Part shown: in pieces, positions 34,697-44,369 of the stretch
Numbering within the stretch: the stretch's first letter is position 1
How the letters are laid out: each line of letters opens with the position of its first letter
From: Xylanimonas cellulosilytica DSM 15894
GTDB taxonomy: Bacteria > Actinomycetota > Actinomycetes > Actinomycetales > Cellulomonadaceae
Direction of reading: 5' to 3'
Assembly (NCBI RefSeq): GCF_000024965.1
Contig: NC_013530.1
Span: 992,001-1,056,000, forward strand
Length of the DNA stretch: 64,000 bases
Made by a program: the position numbers and the translations under genes
Notes under the pieces: generated by a model
The model's database searches: none
What the model was told of the DNA's origin: nothing
Seen by the model: only the letters and a program-made list of their open reading frames with translations

Positions 34697-35620
34697 TTGG
34701 GCCGCTATATCGCGCGTCGTGCGTTGCTGACGATCCCCGTCCTGCTCGGCGCCTCGTTCCTGATCTTCGCGATGGTGTACGCCCTGCCGGGCGACCCCAT
34801 CCGTGCTCTCGGCGGTGACCGCCCGCTGTCGCCGGCGGTGGTCGCAGAGCTGCGAGACCGCTTCAACCTGAACGACCCGTTCCTCGTCCAGTACGCCAAG
34901 TGGCTCGGTGGTGCGCTGACGGGTGACCTCGGGACGGACTTCCGGATGCGTCCGGTCCTCGACACGATCCTGCTGCGCCTGCCCGTGACGGCTCGGCTGG
35001 CCCTCGTCGCCCTGGTGTTCGAGACGGTGCTGGGCATCCTGGCCGGCGTTCTCGCCGGTATCCGCAGGAACTCCTGGTACGACAACGTCATGCTGATCAC
35101 GACGACGCTGATCATCTCGATCCCGATCCTCGTGCTCGGGTTCCTCGCCCAGTACGTGTTCGGCCTCCAGCTCGGGCTGTTCCCGATCTCGGGCATCGAC
35201 CGCGGCTGGTTCAGCTTCCTGCTCCCGGGCTTCGTCCTCGGGGCGGGGTCGCTGGCCTACATCGCCCGGCTGACCCGTACCAGCCTCATCGAGAACCTGA
35301 ACGCCGACTTCGTGCGCACGGCGCGGGCGAAGGGCCTGCGGCCGCGCATCGTCGTGACCCGGCACACGCTGCGCAACAGCCTGATCCCGGTCGTCACCTA
35401 CATCGGTGCCGACATCGGGGCGCTCATGGGTGGCGCGATCGTGACCGAGTCCGTGTTCAACATCCCGGGCATCGGGCAGGCCGTCTTCCGCTCGATCCAG
35501 TCGCAGGAGGGTGCCGTCGTCGTCGGCATCGTGACGTTGATGGTCTTCTTCTACATCTTCTTCAACCTCGTCGTGGACATTCTCTACGCCGTCCTGGACC
35601 CGAGGATCCGATATGAGTGA
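34697..35620 (+). CDS. Permease, DppB/OppB type (second importer)
   Basis: The 307-residue permease has six membrane segments and family motifs ALPGDPIRAL, GDLGTDFRMRPV and the docking loop NADFVRTARAKGLRPRIVV. The TTG at 34697 is preceded by GAGGAG at good spacing and gives the usual MGRYIARRALLTIPVLLGA-type start. It overlaps the next gene by eight bases. Confidence 0.94.
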   Translation: MGRYIARRALLTIPVLLGASFLIFAMVYALPGDPIRALGGDRPLSPAVVAELRDRFNLNDPFLVQYAKWLGGALTGDLGTDFRMRPVLDTILLRLPVTARLALVALVFETVLGILAGVLAGIRRNSWYDNVMLITTTLIISIPILVLGFLAQYVFGLQLGLFPISGIDRGWFSFLLPGFVLGAGSLAYIARLTRTSLIENLNADFVRTARAKGLRPRIVVTRHTLRNSLIPVVTYIGADIGALMGGAIVTESVFNIPGIGQAVFRSIQSQEGAVVVGIVTLMVFFYIFFNLVVDILYAVLDPRIRYE

Positions 35621-36638
35621 GCACGAGAAGGAGCTCGCGGCCAAGGGCGCCGACACGCGCCGGGAGCTCGCCGAGACCGCGGCCGCCGGTACCGGCTTCT
35701 CCTCGCCGGCCCAGCTGATCGACTCCCAGGTCGACGCCGGTGGCGTGGTGACGCCCAGCCTGCCCAAGCAGCGCACCCTGTGGTCCGACGCGTGGCACAT
35801 GCTGCGCAGGAGCTGGATGTTCTGGGTGGGTGCGGTCCTGGCCGTGGTGTTCACGGTCATGGCCGTCGCGCCACAGCTCTTCACGAACGCCGACCCGCGG
35901 GAGTGCAACCTGTCGAACTCGAACCTGAGGCCCTCGGCGGAGCACTGGTTCGGCTTTGACCAGCAGGGGTGCGACTTCTACGCGAACGTCGTCTACGGGG
36001 CGCGCTCGTCCCTGACCATCGGCCTGCTGAGCGTGCTGGTGATCCTGGCGCTCGGCATCCTCCTGGGGGCGGTCGCCGGGTACTACGGCGGTCTGCTCGA
36101 CACCCTGGTCTCGCGGGTCGCGGACATCTTCTACGCGCTGCCGCTCATCCTCGGCGCCGTCGTGCTGCTGCGCGTGGGCCCGCAGACGGGGTTCCCGCTG
36201 CTCGCGGAACGCGGCGTGTGGGCGATCATCATCGCCCTGGGCACGTTCGGCTGGATGACGTCGATGCGCCTGGTGCGATCCCAGGTCATCGCGCTGAAGA
36301 ACAGCGACTTCGTCGCCGCAGCGCGTGCCCTGGGGGCTTCCAGCACCCGGGTGCTCGTCCGGCACATCCTGCCGAACGCCGTGGCGCCCGTGCTCGTCTA
36401 CGCCACGATCACGATCGGTGTGCTGATCGCCGCCGAGGCCACGCTGACCTTCCTCGGCGTCGGGCTCACGCGGCCGGCGATCTCCTGGGGCCTGCAGATC
36501 AGCACGGGGCAGAGCCTGCTGCGGACGGCACCGCACATCGTGCTGTTCCCCAGCTTCTTCCTGTCCCTGACCGTCATCGCGTTCACGATGCTGGGCGATG
36601 CCCTGCGTGACGCCCTGGACCCGAAGGCGCGACGATGA
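35613..36638 (+). CDS. Permease, DppC/OppC type (second importer)
   Basis: The 341-residue permease has a long hydrophilic N-terminus (about 60 residues), then six membrane segments. HWFGFDQQGCDFYANVVYGA and the docking loop KNSDFVAAARALGASSTRVLV mark it as a DppC homologue. It overlaps the upstream permease and, by ATGA, the downstream ATPase gene. Confidence 0.94.
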   Translation: MSEHEKELAAKGADTRRELAETAAAGTGFSSPAQLIDSQVDAGGVVTPSLPKQRTLWSDAWHMLRRSWMFWVGAVLAVVFTVMAVAPQLFTNADPRECNLSNSNLRPSAEHWFGFDQQGCDFYANVVYGARSSLTIGLLSVLVILALGILLGAVAGYYGGLLDTLVSRVADIFYALPLILGAVVLLRVGPQTGFPLLAERGVWAIIIALGTFGWMTSMRLVRSQVIALKNSDFVAAARALGASSTRVLVRHILPNAVAPVLVYATITIGVLIAAEATLTFLGVGLTRPAISWGLQISTGQSLLRTAPHIVLFPSFFLSLTVIAFTMLGDALRDALDPKARR

Positions 36639-37675
36639 CCGAGATCCTTGACGTCTCCCTGTCGGAGGCGACCGTCGACGACCAGCCGATCCTCGAGGTC
36701 GACGACCTGCACGTCCACTTCGACACCCGCGAGGGCAAGGTCCGCGCCGTCAACGGCGTCTCCTACAGCGTGTCGCCGGGGGAGACCCTGGCGATCCTGG
36801 GCGAGTCCGGTTCGGGCAAGTCCGTCTCGGCGCAGGCGATCATGGGCATCCTCGACTCGCCCCCGGCCGTCATCACGGGCAAGGGCGTGCGGCTGCACGG
36901 GCGTGACATCCTCACGATGACGCCCGAGGAGCAGCGGCAGGTGCGCGGCCCCGGCATCTCGATGATCTTCCAGGACGCGCTGAGCGCCCTGAACCCCGTC
37001 TACTCGGTGGGCTTCCAGATCGGGGAGATGTTCCGGGAGCACCGGGGCATGTCCAAGAAGGAGGCCCGCCTGCGGGCCGTCGAGCTGATGGACCGCGTGC
37101 GCATCCCCGCCGCGAAGAGCCGGGTGGACGACTACCCGCACCAGTTCTCCGGTGGCATGCGCCAGCGCGTCATGATCGCGATGGCGCTGGCGCTCGACCC
37201 GCACATCCTCATCGCGGACGAGCCGACGACGGCGCTCGACGTCACGGTCCAGGCGCAGGTGATGACGCTGCTCGAGCAGCTTCAGGAGGAGACGGGCATG
37301 GGCCTGATCCTCATCACCCACGACCTGGGCGTGGTCAACGAGGTCGCCGACAAGGTGGCCGTCATGTACGCCGGCAAGATCGTCGAGACCGGCACGGTGG
37401 ACGAGGTCTTCAGCTCGCCGCGCCACCCGTACACCGAGGGCCTGATGAACTCGGTGCCCAACACGGCGTCGAAGGAGCGGCTCAAGCCGATCGTGGGCCA
37501 GCCGCCGAACCTGGCGTTCATCCCGCCCGGCTGCTCGTTCCACCCGCGCTGCCCGTACCGGCGCATCCCTGGCTCGCCGGACTGCGCGGTGGACGTGCCG
37601 GTGCTCAGGGAGCTCGGCCCGGGCCGCCAGGTGTCCTGCCACTACTCCGAGGAGGTGTTCGGTGACCTCCGCTGA
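36635..37675 (+). CDS. ATPase, DppD/OppD type (second importer)
   Basis: The 346-residue ATPase has Walker [12 protein letters not shown]-loop [15 protein letters not shown], signature [14 protein letters not shown], Walker [13 protein letters not shown] and the Opp-type C-terminal extension with [12 protein letters not shown], which can hold an iron-sulfur cluster in some homologues. The start overlaps the permease stop in ATGA. Confidence 0.95.
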   Translation: MTEILDVSLSEATVDDQPILEVDDLHVHFDTREGKVRAVNGVSYSVSPGETLAILGESGSGKSVSAQAIMGILDSPPAVITGKGVRLHGRDILTMTPEEQRQVRGPGISMIFQDALSALNPVYSVGFQIGEMFREHRGMSKKEARLRAVELMDRVRIPAAKSRVDDYPHQFSGGMRQRVMIAMALALDPHILIADEPTTALDVTVQAQVMTLLEQLQEETGMGLILITHDLGVVNEVADKVAVMYAGKIVETGTVDEVFSSPRHPYTEGLMNSVPNTASKERLKPIVGQPPNLAFIPPGCSFHPRCPYRRIPGSPDCAVDVPVLRELGPGRQVSCHYSEEVFGDLR

Positions 37676-38681
37676 CACCACGCCGCTCCTGCAGATCTCC
37701 GGCCTGAAGAAGTACTTCCCGCTGACGCAGGGCATCGTCATGCGCCGCACGGTCGGCCACGTCCAGGCCGTCGACGGCGTCGACCTGCAGATCAACCGCG
37801 GGGAGACCGTGGGCCTGGTCGGGGAGTCGGGCTGCGGCAAGTCGACCGTGTCGAAGCTGCTCGTGGGGCTGGAGAAGCCCACGGCCGGCACGATCACCTA
37901 CAAGGGCCGTGACGTCGCTCGCATGAACGGCAAGCAGCTCAAGCAGTACCGCCGCGAGGTCCAGATCATCTTCCAGGACCCGTACTCGTCGCTGAACCCC
38001 CGCATGACCGTGGGCGACATCGTGGCCGAGGGCTGGTCGGTGCACCGGGGCGTCGCCCCGCGCAAGGACCGGACCAAGCGGGTCCAGGAGCTGCTGGACC
38101 GTGTGGGCCTGAACCCGAACTACATCAACCGCTACCCGCACGAGTTCTCGGGCGGCCAGCGGCAACGTGTGGGCATCGCCCGGGCGCTGGCCATGCGGCC
38201 CGAGGTCATCGTGTGCGACGAGCCGGTGTCCGCGCTCGACGTGTCGGTCCAGGCGCAGGTGGTCAATCTCCTCGAAGACCTGCAGGACGAGCTCGGGATG
38301 GCGTATCTGTTCATCGCGCACGACCTGTCGGTGGTGCGGCACATCTCCGACCGCCTCGCGGTCATGTACCTGGGCCGCATCGTCGAGGAGGGGGGCGCGG
38401 AGGAGGTCTACCTCACCCCGGGCCACCCGTACACGCAGGCCCTGCTGTCGTCGGTGCCGGTGCACGAGCCGGCGCTGCGCGGCAAGAAGGAGCGCATCAT
38501 CCTGTCGGGCGACGTGCCGAGCCCGGCGAACCCGCCCTCGGGCTGCCGGTTCCGCACGCGGTGCTTCAAGGCGCAGGAGCTGTGCGCGCAGAAGGATCCT
38601 GCGCTCGAGCTGCGCGGCCTGTCGCACCCGACGGCGTGCCACTTCGCCGAGGTGCACGACGTGCTGCACGCGGAGGCCTGA
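37662..38681 (+). CDS. ATPase, DppF/OppF type (second importer)
   Basis: The 339-residue ATPase has Walker [13 protein letters not shown]-loop [15 protein letters not shown], signature [14 protein letters not shown], Walker [13 protein letters not shown] and the cysteine-bearing C-terminus [14 protein letters not shown]. The GTG at 37662 lies within the upstream ATPase gene, 14 bases before its stop, with GGAGG upstream. It is the last gene of this operon. Confidence 0.95.
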   Translation: MTSADTTPLLQISGLKKYFPLTQGIVMRRTVGHVQAVDGVDLQINRGETVGLVGESGCGKSTVSKLLVGLEKPTAGTITYKGRDVARMNGKQLKQYRREVQIIFQDPYSSLNPRMTVGDIVAEGWSVHRGVAPRKDRTKRVQELLDRVGLNPNYINRYPHEFSGGQRQRVGIARALAMRPEVIVCDEPVSALDVSVQAQVVNLLEDLQDELGMAYLFIAHDLSVVRHISDRLAVMYLGRIVEEGGAEEVYLTPGHPYTQALLSSVPVHEPALRGKKERIILSGDVPSPANPPSGCRFRTRCFKAQELCAQKDPALELRGLSHPTACHFAEVHDVLHAEA

Positions 38682-38714
38682 GTCCCGCACGGCGCCCTCT
38701 CAGAGCTCCGTGCC

Positions 38715-38750
38715 CGACGGCGGTCACCCCTCGACGGGTGGCCGCCGTCG
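38715..38750. terminator. Hairpin terminator after the second importer
   Basis: Arms 38715-38729 and 38736-38750 pair over 15 positions with one G-U type pair and a 6-nt loop. It starts 34 bases after the last ATPase stop. Confidence 0.75.
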
Positions 38751-38767
38751 TCGGCGTTCTGACGTGG

Positions 38768-38815
38768 ATCGCGTGGCGCGCATCGCGTGGCGCATGACGC
38801 GCATCGCGTGGCGCG
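38768..38815. repeat. Three copies of a 13-bp unit between two importer operons
   Basis: ATCGCGTGGCGCG starts at 38768, 38782 (last base C) and 38803. The 322-bp gap from 38682 to 39003 has no gene: it holds the terminator, this repeat, a shared AAATGGTAAC motif and a 13-bp palindrome. Confidence 0.8.
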
Positions 38816-38858
38816 TCGAGCGCGGCCGGGCTGGCGCCCACCCGTCACCTTCATAACG

Positions 38859-38868
38859 AAATGGTAAC
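38859..38868 (+). promoter_or_regulatory. AAATGGTAAC motif in the third importer's promoter
   Basis: It differs by one G from AAATGGGTAAC at 32729 and lies 145 bp upstream of the paralogous binding-protein gene. It is likely part of the promoter or a common regulator site. Confidence 0.4.
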
Positions 38869-38905
38869 GGCGCTTGGTGCTTACGGGGCAAACTAGGACA
38901 AACGT

Positions 38906-38918
38906 GTGGTCAGACCAC
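38906..38918. promoter_or_regulatory. Palindrome GTGGTC-A-GACCAC upstream of the third importer
   Basis: The perfect 13-bp palindrome lies 86 bp before the binding-protein start codon. GTGGTCAGACCAC has the shape of a GntR-family operator (GT-N(1)-GT-type arms with C-N-GAC), but no GntR gene is in the window. Confidence 0.45.
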
Positions 38919-39003
38919 GTACAGTCAACGCGTCCCGCAGCGGACGGCGGGCCAGGCACGAATGCCGGCCCGACCGCCGCGCTCGCTCGATGACAGGACT
39001 CCC

Positions 39004-40839
39004 ATGAAGATCAGGCGTACTGCCGCCGCGATCGCCGCCGTCACGGCTGGTGCGATCGTGCTGTCGGCCTGCTCGACCCCTGAGGTCGCCGGCGTTGAAG
39101 GCTCGGAGGCCCGGTCGGTCACCGTCGGCTGGAACCAGCCGATGTTCTCGCAGAACAACCTGACCGCCGCCGGTAACGCGACCGCGAACGCGAACATCCT
39201 CTACCTGACGACGTCGCGCTTCTTCCACTACAACGACTCCCTCGAGCTCGTGATGAACGAGGACTTCGGCACGATCGAGACGATCTCCGAGGACCCGCTG
39301 GTCGTCGAGCTCTCCATCAACGAAGGCGTCACCTGGTCCGACGGCACGCCCGTCGACGCGGCCGACCTGATCCTGATGTGGGGCGCCCAGAACCCCCGGT
39401 TCAACACCACGGAGCAGGAGTACGACGACGAGGGCAACCCGCTGCCCGTCGCCGACGACCAGGTGTTCTTCTCCGGCACGGGCCCCGTCATGGAGCTCGT
39501 CTCGCAGTTCCCGGAGATCTCCGAGGACGGCCGCTCGATCACCATGGAGTTCGACTCCGTGCGCTCCGACTGGCTGATGAGCATGGAGATGACGCCGGTC
39601 GCCGCGCACGCCGTCGCCGACCTCGCGCTCGACATCCCGGACGCGCAGGACGCCAAGGACGCGCTCGTCGCCGCCTTCCGCGACAACGACGCGACCGCGC
39701 TGTCGAAGATCTCGGACGCCTGGAACAACGCGTTCAACTTCACCTCGATGCCCGACGACGAGCGCCTGTTCCTGTCGAACGGCCCGTTCGTCCTGAACGA
39801 GTTCGTCGAGAACCAGCACCTCACCCTCGTGCGCAACGAGGCCTTCGCCTGGGGCCCCGTCCCGAACGTCGACGAGGTCACCTTCCGCTTCAGCGAGGAC
39901 CCGCTGGCCGCCATCACCGCGCTGCAGAACGGTGAGGTCGACCTGATCTCGCCGCAGTCCTCCGTGGACGTGCTGCAGACCCTCGCCGGCATCGACGGGA
40001 TCGAGTACACGACCGGTGTCGAGGCGACGTGGGAGCACCTCACCCTCATGCACGACAACGGCGGTCCGTTCGACGCCGCCACCTACGGCGGCAACGCCGA
40101 GGTCGCCCGCCTGGTCCGCCAGGCCTTCCTCCAGAGCGTCCCGCGTCAGCAGATCATCGACACGCTGATCACGCCGCTGCAGGAGGACGCCACCGTCCGC
40201 AACTCCTTCGTGTTCGTGCCCGGCGCCCCCGGCTACGACGAGGCTGCCGCGGCGAACGGCTCGGACGCCTTCGGTGGCGGCGACGCCGACAAGGCCGCCG
40301 AGCTCCTCGAGCAGGCCCGTGCGCTGTACCCGGAGCTGCCCGAGACGATCGACGTGCGCATCCTCTACGGTGCCTCGAACGTCCGTCGCGCCAACCAGTT
40401 CCAGCTCATCCAGGCGGCCGCTGCGCCGGTCGGCTTCAACGTCATCGACGGTGGCGACGACAACTGGAGCTCGCTGGTCTTCTCCGGCGGCGCCACGTTC
40501 GACGCCGCGCTCTTCGGCTGGCAGTCCACCAGCACGATGCTGCTGAACGGTGAGTCGAACTACGTCACCGACGGCCAGAACAACTTCTCCGGCTTCTCGA
40601 ACCCCGAGGTCGACGCCCTGTGGGCCAAGATCGCGGTCGCGCCGGACGACACCACCGACGAGGTGCGTGCCTGGGCCACCGAGATGGAGAGCCACCTCTT
40701 CGCGGACGGGTTCGGCCTGCCGCTCTTCCAGCACCCCGGCGTCGTCGCGCACAGCGCGCGGCTCCAGAACGTGTCGACGATCACGCTCTCGCCGACCGTC
40801 CTGTGGAACTTCTGGGAGTGGGAGACCACCGGTAGCTGA
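39004..40839 (+). CDS. Family-5 peptide-type binding lipoprotein (third importer)
   Basis: The 611-residue lipoprotein has signal peptide with KIRRTAAAIAAVTAGAIVL and lipobox LSAC (Cys23). OppA-type features include LSINEGVTWSDGTPVDAADL, FRFSEDPLAAITALQNGEVD and ARLVRQAFLQSVPRQQIIDT. It is longer than the second importer's paralogue, to which the first residues are very similar. It heads an operon with two permeases and a fused ATPase. Confidence 0.93.
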   Translation: MKIRRTAAAIAAVTAGAIVLSACSTPEVAGVEGSEARSVTVGWNQPMFSQNNLTAAGNATANANILYLTTSRFFHYNDSLELVMNEDFGTIETISEDPLVVELSINEGVTWSDGTPVDAADLILMWGAQNPRFNTTEQEYDDEGNPLPVADDQVFFSGTGPVMELVSQFPEISEDGRSITMEFDSVRSDWLMSMEMTPVAAHAVADLALDIPDAQDAKDALVAAFRDNDATALSKISDAWNNAFNFTSMPDDERLFLSNGPFVLNEFVENQHLTLVRNEAFAWGPVPNVDEVTFRFSEDPLAAITALQNGEVDLISPQSSVDVLQTLAGIDGIEYTTGVEATWEHLTLMHDNGGPFDAATYGGNAEVARLVRQAFLQSVPRQQIIDTLITPLQEDATVRNSFVFVPGAPGYDEAAAANGSDAFGGGDADKAAELLEQARALYPELPETIDVRILYGASNVRRANQFQLIQAAAAPVGFNVIDGGDDNWSSLVFSGGATFDAALFGWQSTSTMLLNGESNYVTDGQNNFSGFSNPEVDALWAKIAVAPDDTTDEVRAWATEMESHLFADGFGLPLFQHPGVVAHSARLQNVSTITLSPTVLWNFWEWETTGS

Positions 40840-40859
40840 TCAGGAGCGACCACCGCGTG

Positions 40860-40895
40860 ACGGGGGTACCGTGCGATTGCGCCCGGTACCCCCGT
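40860..40895. terminator. Hairpin after the third binding-protein gene
   Basis: ACGGGGGTACCG (40860-40871) and CGGTACCCCCGT (40884-40895) are perfect 12-bp arms around a 12-nt loop, followed by TTCCGTT. As with the second importer, it separates the binding-protein gene from the permeases. Confidence 0.85.
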
Positions 40896-41029
40896 TTCCG
40901 TTGGAGGCACACCCGATCTCTGCGCGTCACACCCCCAGTCACCCGCGACCCGTGCGTGGGGGTTGTGCCGTGTAGGCGTAAAGATTGCTTCAACCCCTTG
41001 ATCAGTCCCTCCCTCGAGGCAAGGAATCC

Positions 41030-42646
41030 ATGGCCACCACTGTGACGACCGACTCCGACGGTGCCCCCGGGGCACCCGACGCACCGGTCCCCACGCGACG
41101 CTCGCGGGCCGCCCGCTCGGCCCCGATGCTCACGTTCCTGGCTCGGCGCATCCTGTCGTCGCTGCTCGTGCTGCTCGGCGCCACGTTCATCGTGTTCATG
41201 CTGTTCTCGTACGCCGTCGACCCGCTCGAGGACCTGCGGTTCTCGCCCGCGCCGAACGCGGCACAGCTGATCGCCGAGCGCACCGCGCTGCTCAACCTCG
41301 ACGTGCCGCCCGTGATCCGTTACTTCATGTGGCTCGGCAACGTGCTCACCGGCGACCTCGGTTCGAGCTGGCAGACCGGGCAGTCCGTGACGTCGATGCT
41401 GGGATCGGCGATCCCCAGCACGGTGACCCTGGTGGCCGGCTCCATCGTGCTCGCCATCGGCCTGGGCATCCTCATCGGCATGGTCGCGGCCCTGCGCCAG
41501 TACACGCGGTTCGACTACGCGGTGACCTTCGTGTCCTTCGTGCTCTTCTCGCTGCCCTCGTTCTGGGTCGCGGTGCTGCTCAAGCTGTGGGGCGCGATCG
41601 GGTTCAACGACTTCCTGGCCGACCCGTCGATCGCCTGGTACATGATCGCGATCATCTCCGTGATCGGCGGCGCGCTGCTGTCCGCGATCATCGGGGGCGC
41701 CCGCCGCACACGGTGGGTCTCGTTCGCCGCGGCCACCGTCGCCACGGCCGCCATGCTGCTCTTCGTCTCGGAGACCGACTGGCTCCTCGACCCGAGCCTC
41801 GGCGTCGTCGGCATCGCGCTGCTCGGTGGCGGTCTCGCCTTCGCCGTCGTCGCGCTGACCGCGGGCCTGGGCAACAAGCGCGCGCTGTACTCGGCGCTCA
41901 CCGCGGTCGCCGTCGGCGTCGCCCTGAAGTTCCCGCTGCAGTTCGTGTTCGTGAACGCGAGCTGGCCGTTGATCCTCGGCCTCGCCGTCGCCGCCGCCGC
42001 CGTCGGCTGCCTGATCGGCTGGCTGTTCGGCGGGGAGGACCGCGCGGTGTCCATGCGGGCCGCGGCGATCACCGCCGTCGGCACCGGGGCGTTCCTCTTC
42101 GTCGACCGCGTGATGCAGGTCTGGTACGCCTACAACCGGGCGTCGCAGATCAACCACCGCCCGATCTCCACGATCGGCTCGCAGACCCCCGGTCTGCGCG
42201 GCGACTTCTGGATCATCACGCTGGACCAGTTCACGCACATCCTGCTGCCGGTCATCACGCTCGTGCTGATCTCGTTCGCCGGGTACACCCGCTACACGCG
42301 AGCCTCGATGCTCGAGGTGATGAACCAGGACTACATCCGCACGGCCCGCGCCAAGGGCCTCTCGGAGCGGGTGGTCACGGTGCGGCACGCCTTCCGCAAC
42401 GCGCTGATCCCGCTCGCCACCATCGTCCCGCTCGACGTCGCGGCCATGTTCGGCGGCGCCATCATCACCGAGACGATCTTCGGCTGGAGCGGCATGGGAG
42501 CCATGTTCATCACCGGCCTGCGACGCATGGACGCCGACGTGGTGATGGGGCACTTCCTCGTCGTCGGGTCGCTGCTGATCGTCGCCAGCATCCTGGTGGA
42601 CCTCGTCTACGCCGCCCTCGACCCTCGAATCCGGGTGAACGCATGA
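41030..42646 (+). CDS. Enlarged DppB/OppB-type permease (third importer)
   Basis: This 538-residue permease is about 200 residues longer than its homologues (307 and 330 here). Both conserved ends are present: GDLGSSWQTGQSVTSML and, near the end, the docking loop NQDYIRTARAKGLSERVVTV with FGWSGMGAMF. Between them (about residues 205-395) lies an insert with five or six extra hydrophobic segments, for example MIAIISVIGGALLSAIIGGA and LILGLAVAAAAVGCLIGWLF. The ATG at 41030 has AAGGA upstream. The insert is not a repeat of the core and its role is unknown. Confidence 0.93.
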   Translation: MATTVTTDSDGAPGAPDAPVPTRRSRAARSAPMLTFLARRILSSLLVLLGATFIVFMLFSYAVDPLEDLRFSPAPNAAQLIAERTALLNLDVPPVIRYFMWLGNVLTGDLGSSWQTGQSVTSMLGSAIPSTVTLVAGSIVLAIGLGILIGMVAALRQYTRFDYAVTFVSFVLFSLPSFWVAVLLKLWGAIGFNDFLADPSIAWYMIAIISVIGGALLSAIIGGARRTRWVSFAAATVATAAMLLFVSETDWLLDPSLGVVGIALLGGGLAFAVVALTAGLGNKRALYSALTAVAVGVALKFPLQFVFVNASWPLILGLAVAAAAVGCLIGWLFGGEDRAVSMRAAAITAVGTGAFLFVDRVMQVWYAYNRASQINHRPISTIGSQTPGLRGDFWIITLDQFTHILLPVITLVLISFAGYTRYTRASMLEVMNQDYIRTARAKGLSERVVTVRHAFRNALIPLATIVPLDVAAMFGGAIITETIFGWSGMGAMFITGLRRMDADVVMGHFLVVGSLLIVASILVDLVYAALDPRIRVNA

Positions 42647-43701
42647 GCAACGCACTGAACGGGCCGCAGGGCTCAGCCGTCGAACCGGAGACCGTCGAGA
42701 ACGCTCTCGAGCTCAAGGAGGTCGAGGGCTTGTCGCAGGGCCGCATCGTCCTGCGCCGCCTCCTGCGCCACCGCGGCGCGATGGTGTCGGTGTTCGTCCT
42801 GCTCGGCGTCGTCCTGCTCGTGACGACGTCGATCGGCTGGGGCCCCATCCCCGGCTGGTGGCAGCACGGGTTCCGCGACCTGAACGACATCGTCAAGCCT
42901 GGTGGCGCCCCCACGATGGGCTTCACCGACGGACGGTTCTCGATCGGCGCGCACCCCTTCGGTCAGGACAACATCGGCCGGGACGTGTTCGCGATGGTCA
43001 TGCGCGGCACCCAGGTGTCGCTGACCGTCATGTTCGTCATCGGTGTCTTCTCGACCGTGATCGGCGTCCTGCTCGGTGCGCTGTCCGGGTTCTTCCGCGG
43101 CTGGGCCGACTCCGCGATCATGCGGTTCACGGACATGGTCATCACCGTCCCCGTGGTCATCATCGGCTCGATCCTCGGCATCCTGTTCGGCGGCGCGAGC
43201 CCCTGGACCCTCGCCATCGCGCTGTCCCTGGTGACCTGGACAACGATGGCCCGTCTGGTCCGCGCCCAGTTCCTGGCCCTGCGCGAGCAGGAGTTCGTCG
43301 ACGCGGCCCGGGTGGCCGGCGCCTCCAACGCCCGCATCATGTTCAAGCACATCCTGCCCAACGCGGTGGGCGTGATCATCGTCAACGCGACGCTGCTCAT
43401 GGCCTCGGCCATGCTGCTCGAGACCGCCCTCTCGTTCCTCGGCTTCGGCATCCGGATGCCCGAGGTGTCGCTCGGCACGATCATCAACGAGTACCAGGCC
43501 GCGTTCCAGACCCGGCCGTGGCTGTTCTGGTGGCCGGGCCTGTTCATCGTGACCATCGCGCTGTGCGTCAACTTCATCGGCGACGGCCTGCGGGACGCGT
43601 TCGACCCGCGTCAGCGCCGCATCCCGACGGTGCGGGCGCTCGCCAAGGCCGACGCCAAGAAGGCCGCCAAGGCCCTGAAGGCCGCGACCACCAAGGCCTG
43701 A
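42643..43701 (+). CDS. DppC/OppC-type permease (third importer)
   Basis: The 352-residue permease overlaps the upstream gene in ATGA. It has GAHPFGQDNIGRDVFAMVMRG and the docking loop EQEFVDAARVAGASNARIMF. An acidic N-terminus (about 45 residues) precedes the first membrane segment, and the C-terminus is a lysine/alanine tail (KADAKKAAKALKAATTKA). Confidence 0.94.
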   Translation: MSNALNGPQGSAVEPETVENALELKEVEGLSQGRIVLRRLLRHRGAMVSVFVLLGVVLLVTTSIGWGPIPGWWQHGFRDLNDIVKPGGAPTMGFTDGRFSIGAHPFGQDNIGRDVFAMVMRGTQVSLTVMFVIGVFSTVIGVLLGALSGFFRGWADSAIMRFTDMVITVPVVIIGSILGILFGGASPWTLAIALSLVTWTTMARLVRAQFLALREQEFVDAARVAGASNARIMFKHILPNAVGVIIVNATLLMASAMLLETALSFLGFGIRMPEVSLGTIINEYQAAFQTRPWLFWWPGLFIVTIALCVNFIGDGLRDAFDPRQRRIPTVRALAKADAKKAAKALKAATTKA

Positions 43702-43705
43702 CGTG

Positions 43706-44317
43706 TCAGATCGTGAGGGCCAGCACGCTGGCCGCGAGGAGAACCCCCATCGCGGCCAGCGTGGCGACGTGCCAGCGCACCCGGGGGCGGCCGCGCTCCA
43801 GGCGCGGGTCGTCGAGCGCGCCGGCGACGCGCAGCTGCTCCCAGCGGGCGCGCACGATCGCCGCGGCCTGGCCGGAGGCGCCGACCAGCAGGTCGCCGGA
43901 ACCCACGGTGCCCGCCCGGTAGGTGGACTCCGGCAGGTTCCGGGCGGCGTCCTTGCCGGCCGTGATCGACTGCGACCGGCCCGGCGCAGGGGCGGCCCAC
44001 GCCGCGTAGTCGCCGTAGGCGGTGTGCAGCGTGAGGGCGTACCGGGTCTCCACCCGCTCGATCGTGGGCCACGGCAGCTCGATCGTCCGGGTGACGTTGC
44101 GCAGCTCCACGCCTGCTGGCGTCACGATCACCGCGGGATGCCAGTAGGCGGCCCACATCCACAGCACCACGAACGCCACCGGCGCCAGGAAGGGGAGGGT
44201 CGCCCGCCAGTCGGTCGCGAGGCCGCTCACGAGCCCCACCACACCCAACCCGGCGACCGCCACCGCAAGACCCCGGCCGAACCTCGGCCTGTACTCGACC
44301 ACCTCCGCAGACACCAT
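43706..44317 (-). CDS. PH-domain-like membrane protein inside the importer operon
   Basis: The 203-residue protein has two membrane segments near the N-terminus (about 15-33 and 43-62), a bacterial PH-like domain (VIVTPAGVELRNVTRTIELP, TIERVETRYALTLHTAYGDY in two parts) and a C-terminal membrane segment. Function is unknown. It is encoded on the opposite strand between the last permease gene (4-bp gap, tail to tail) and the fused ATPase gene (divergent, 52-bp gap). The ATG at 44317 is chosen over 44386, which would overlap the ATPase start. Confidence 0.82.
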   Translation of the reverse strand: MVSAEVVEYRPRFGRGLAVAVAGLGVVGLVSGLATDWRATLPFLAPVAFVVLWMWAAYWHPAVIVTPAGVELRNVTRTIELPWPTIERVETRYALTLHTAYGDYAAWAAPAPGRSQSITAGKDAARNLPESTYRAGTVGSGDLLVGASGQAAAIVRARWEQLRVAGALDDPRLERGRPRVRWHVATLAAMGVLLAASVLALTI

Positions 44318-44369
44318 GGCTCGATCGTCCCAGACCTGGCCGACCGAGCCCCACGGAAGGAACACCATC

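Noticed and set aside
32681-35908. A 1075-codon minus-strand frame opposite the second importer
   Set aside because: It is a GC-bias shadow: its protein is Val/Arg/Gly-rich without motifs, and the plus strand holds clear transporter genes.
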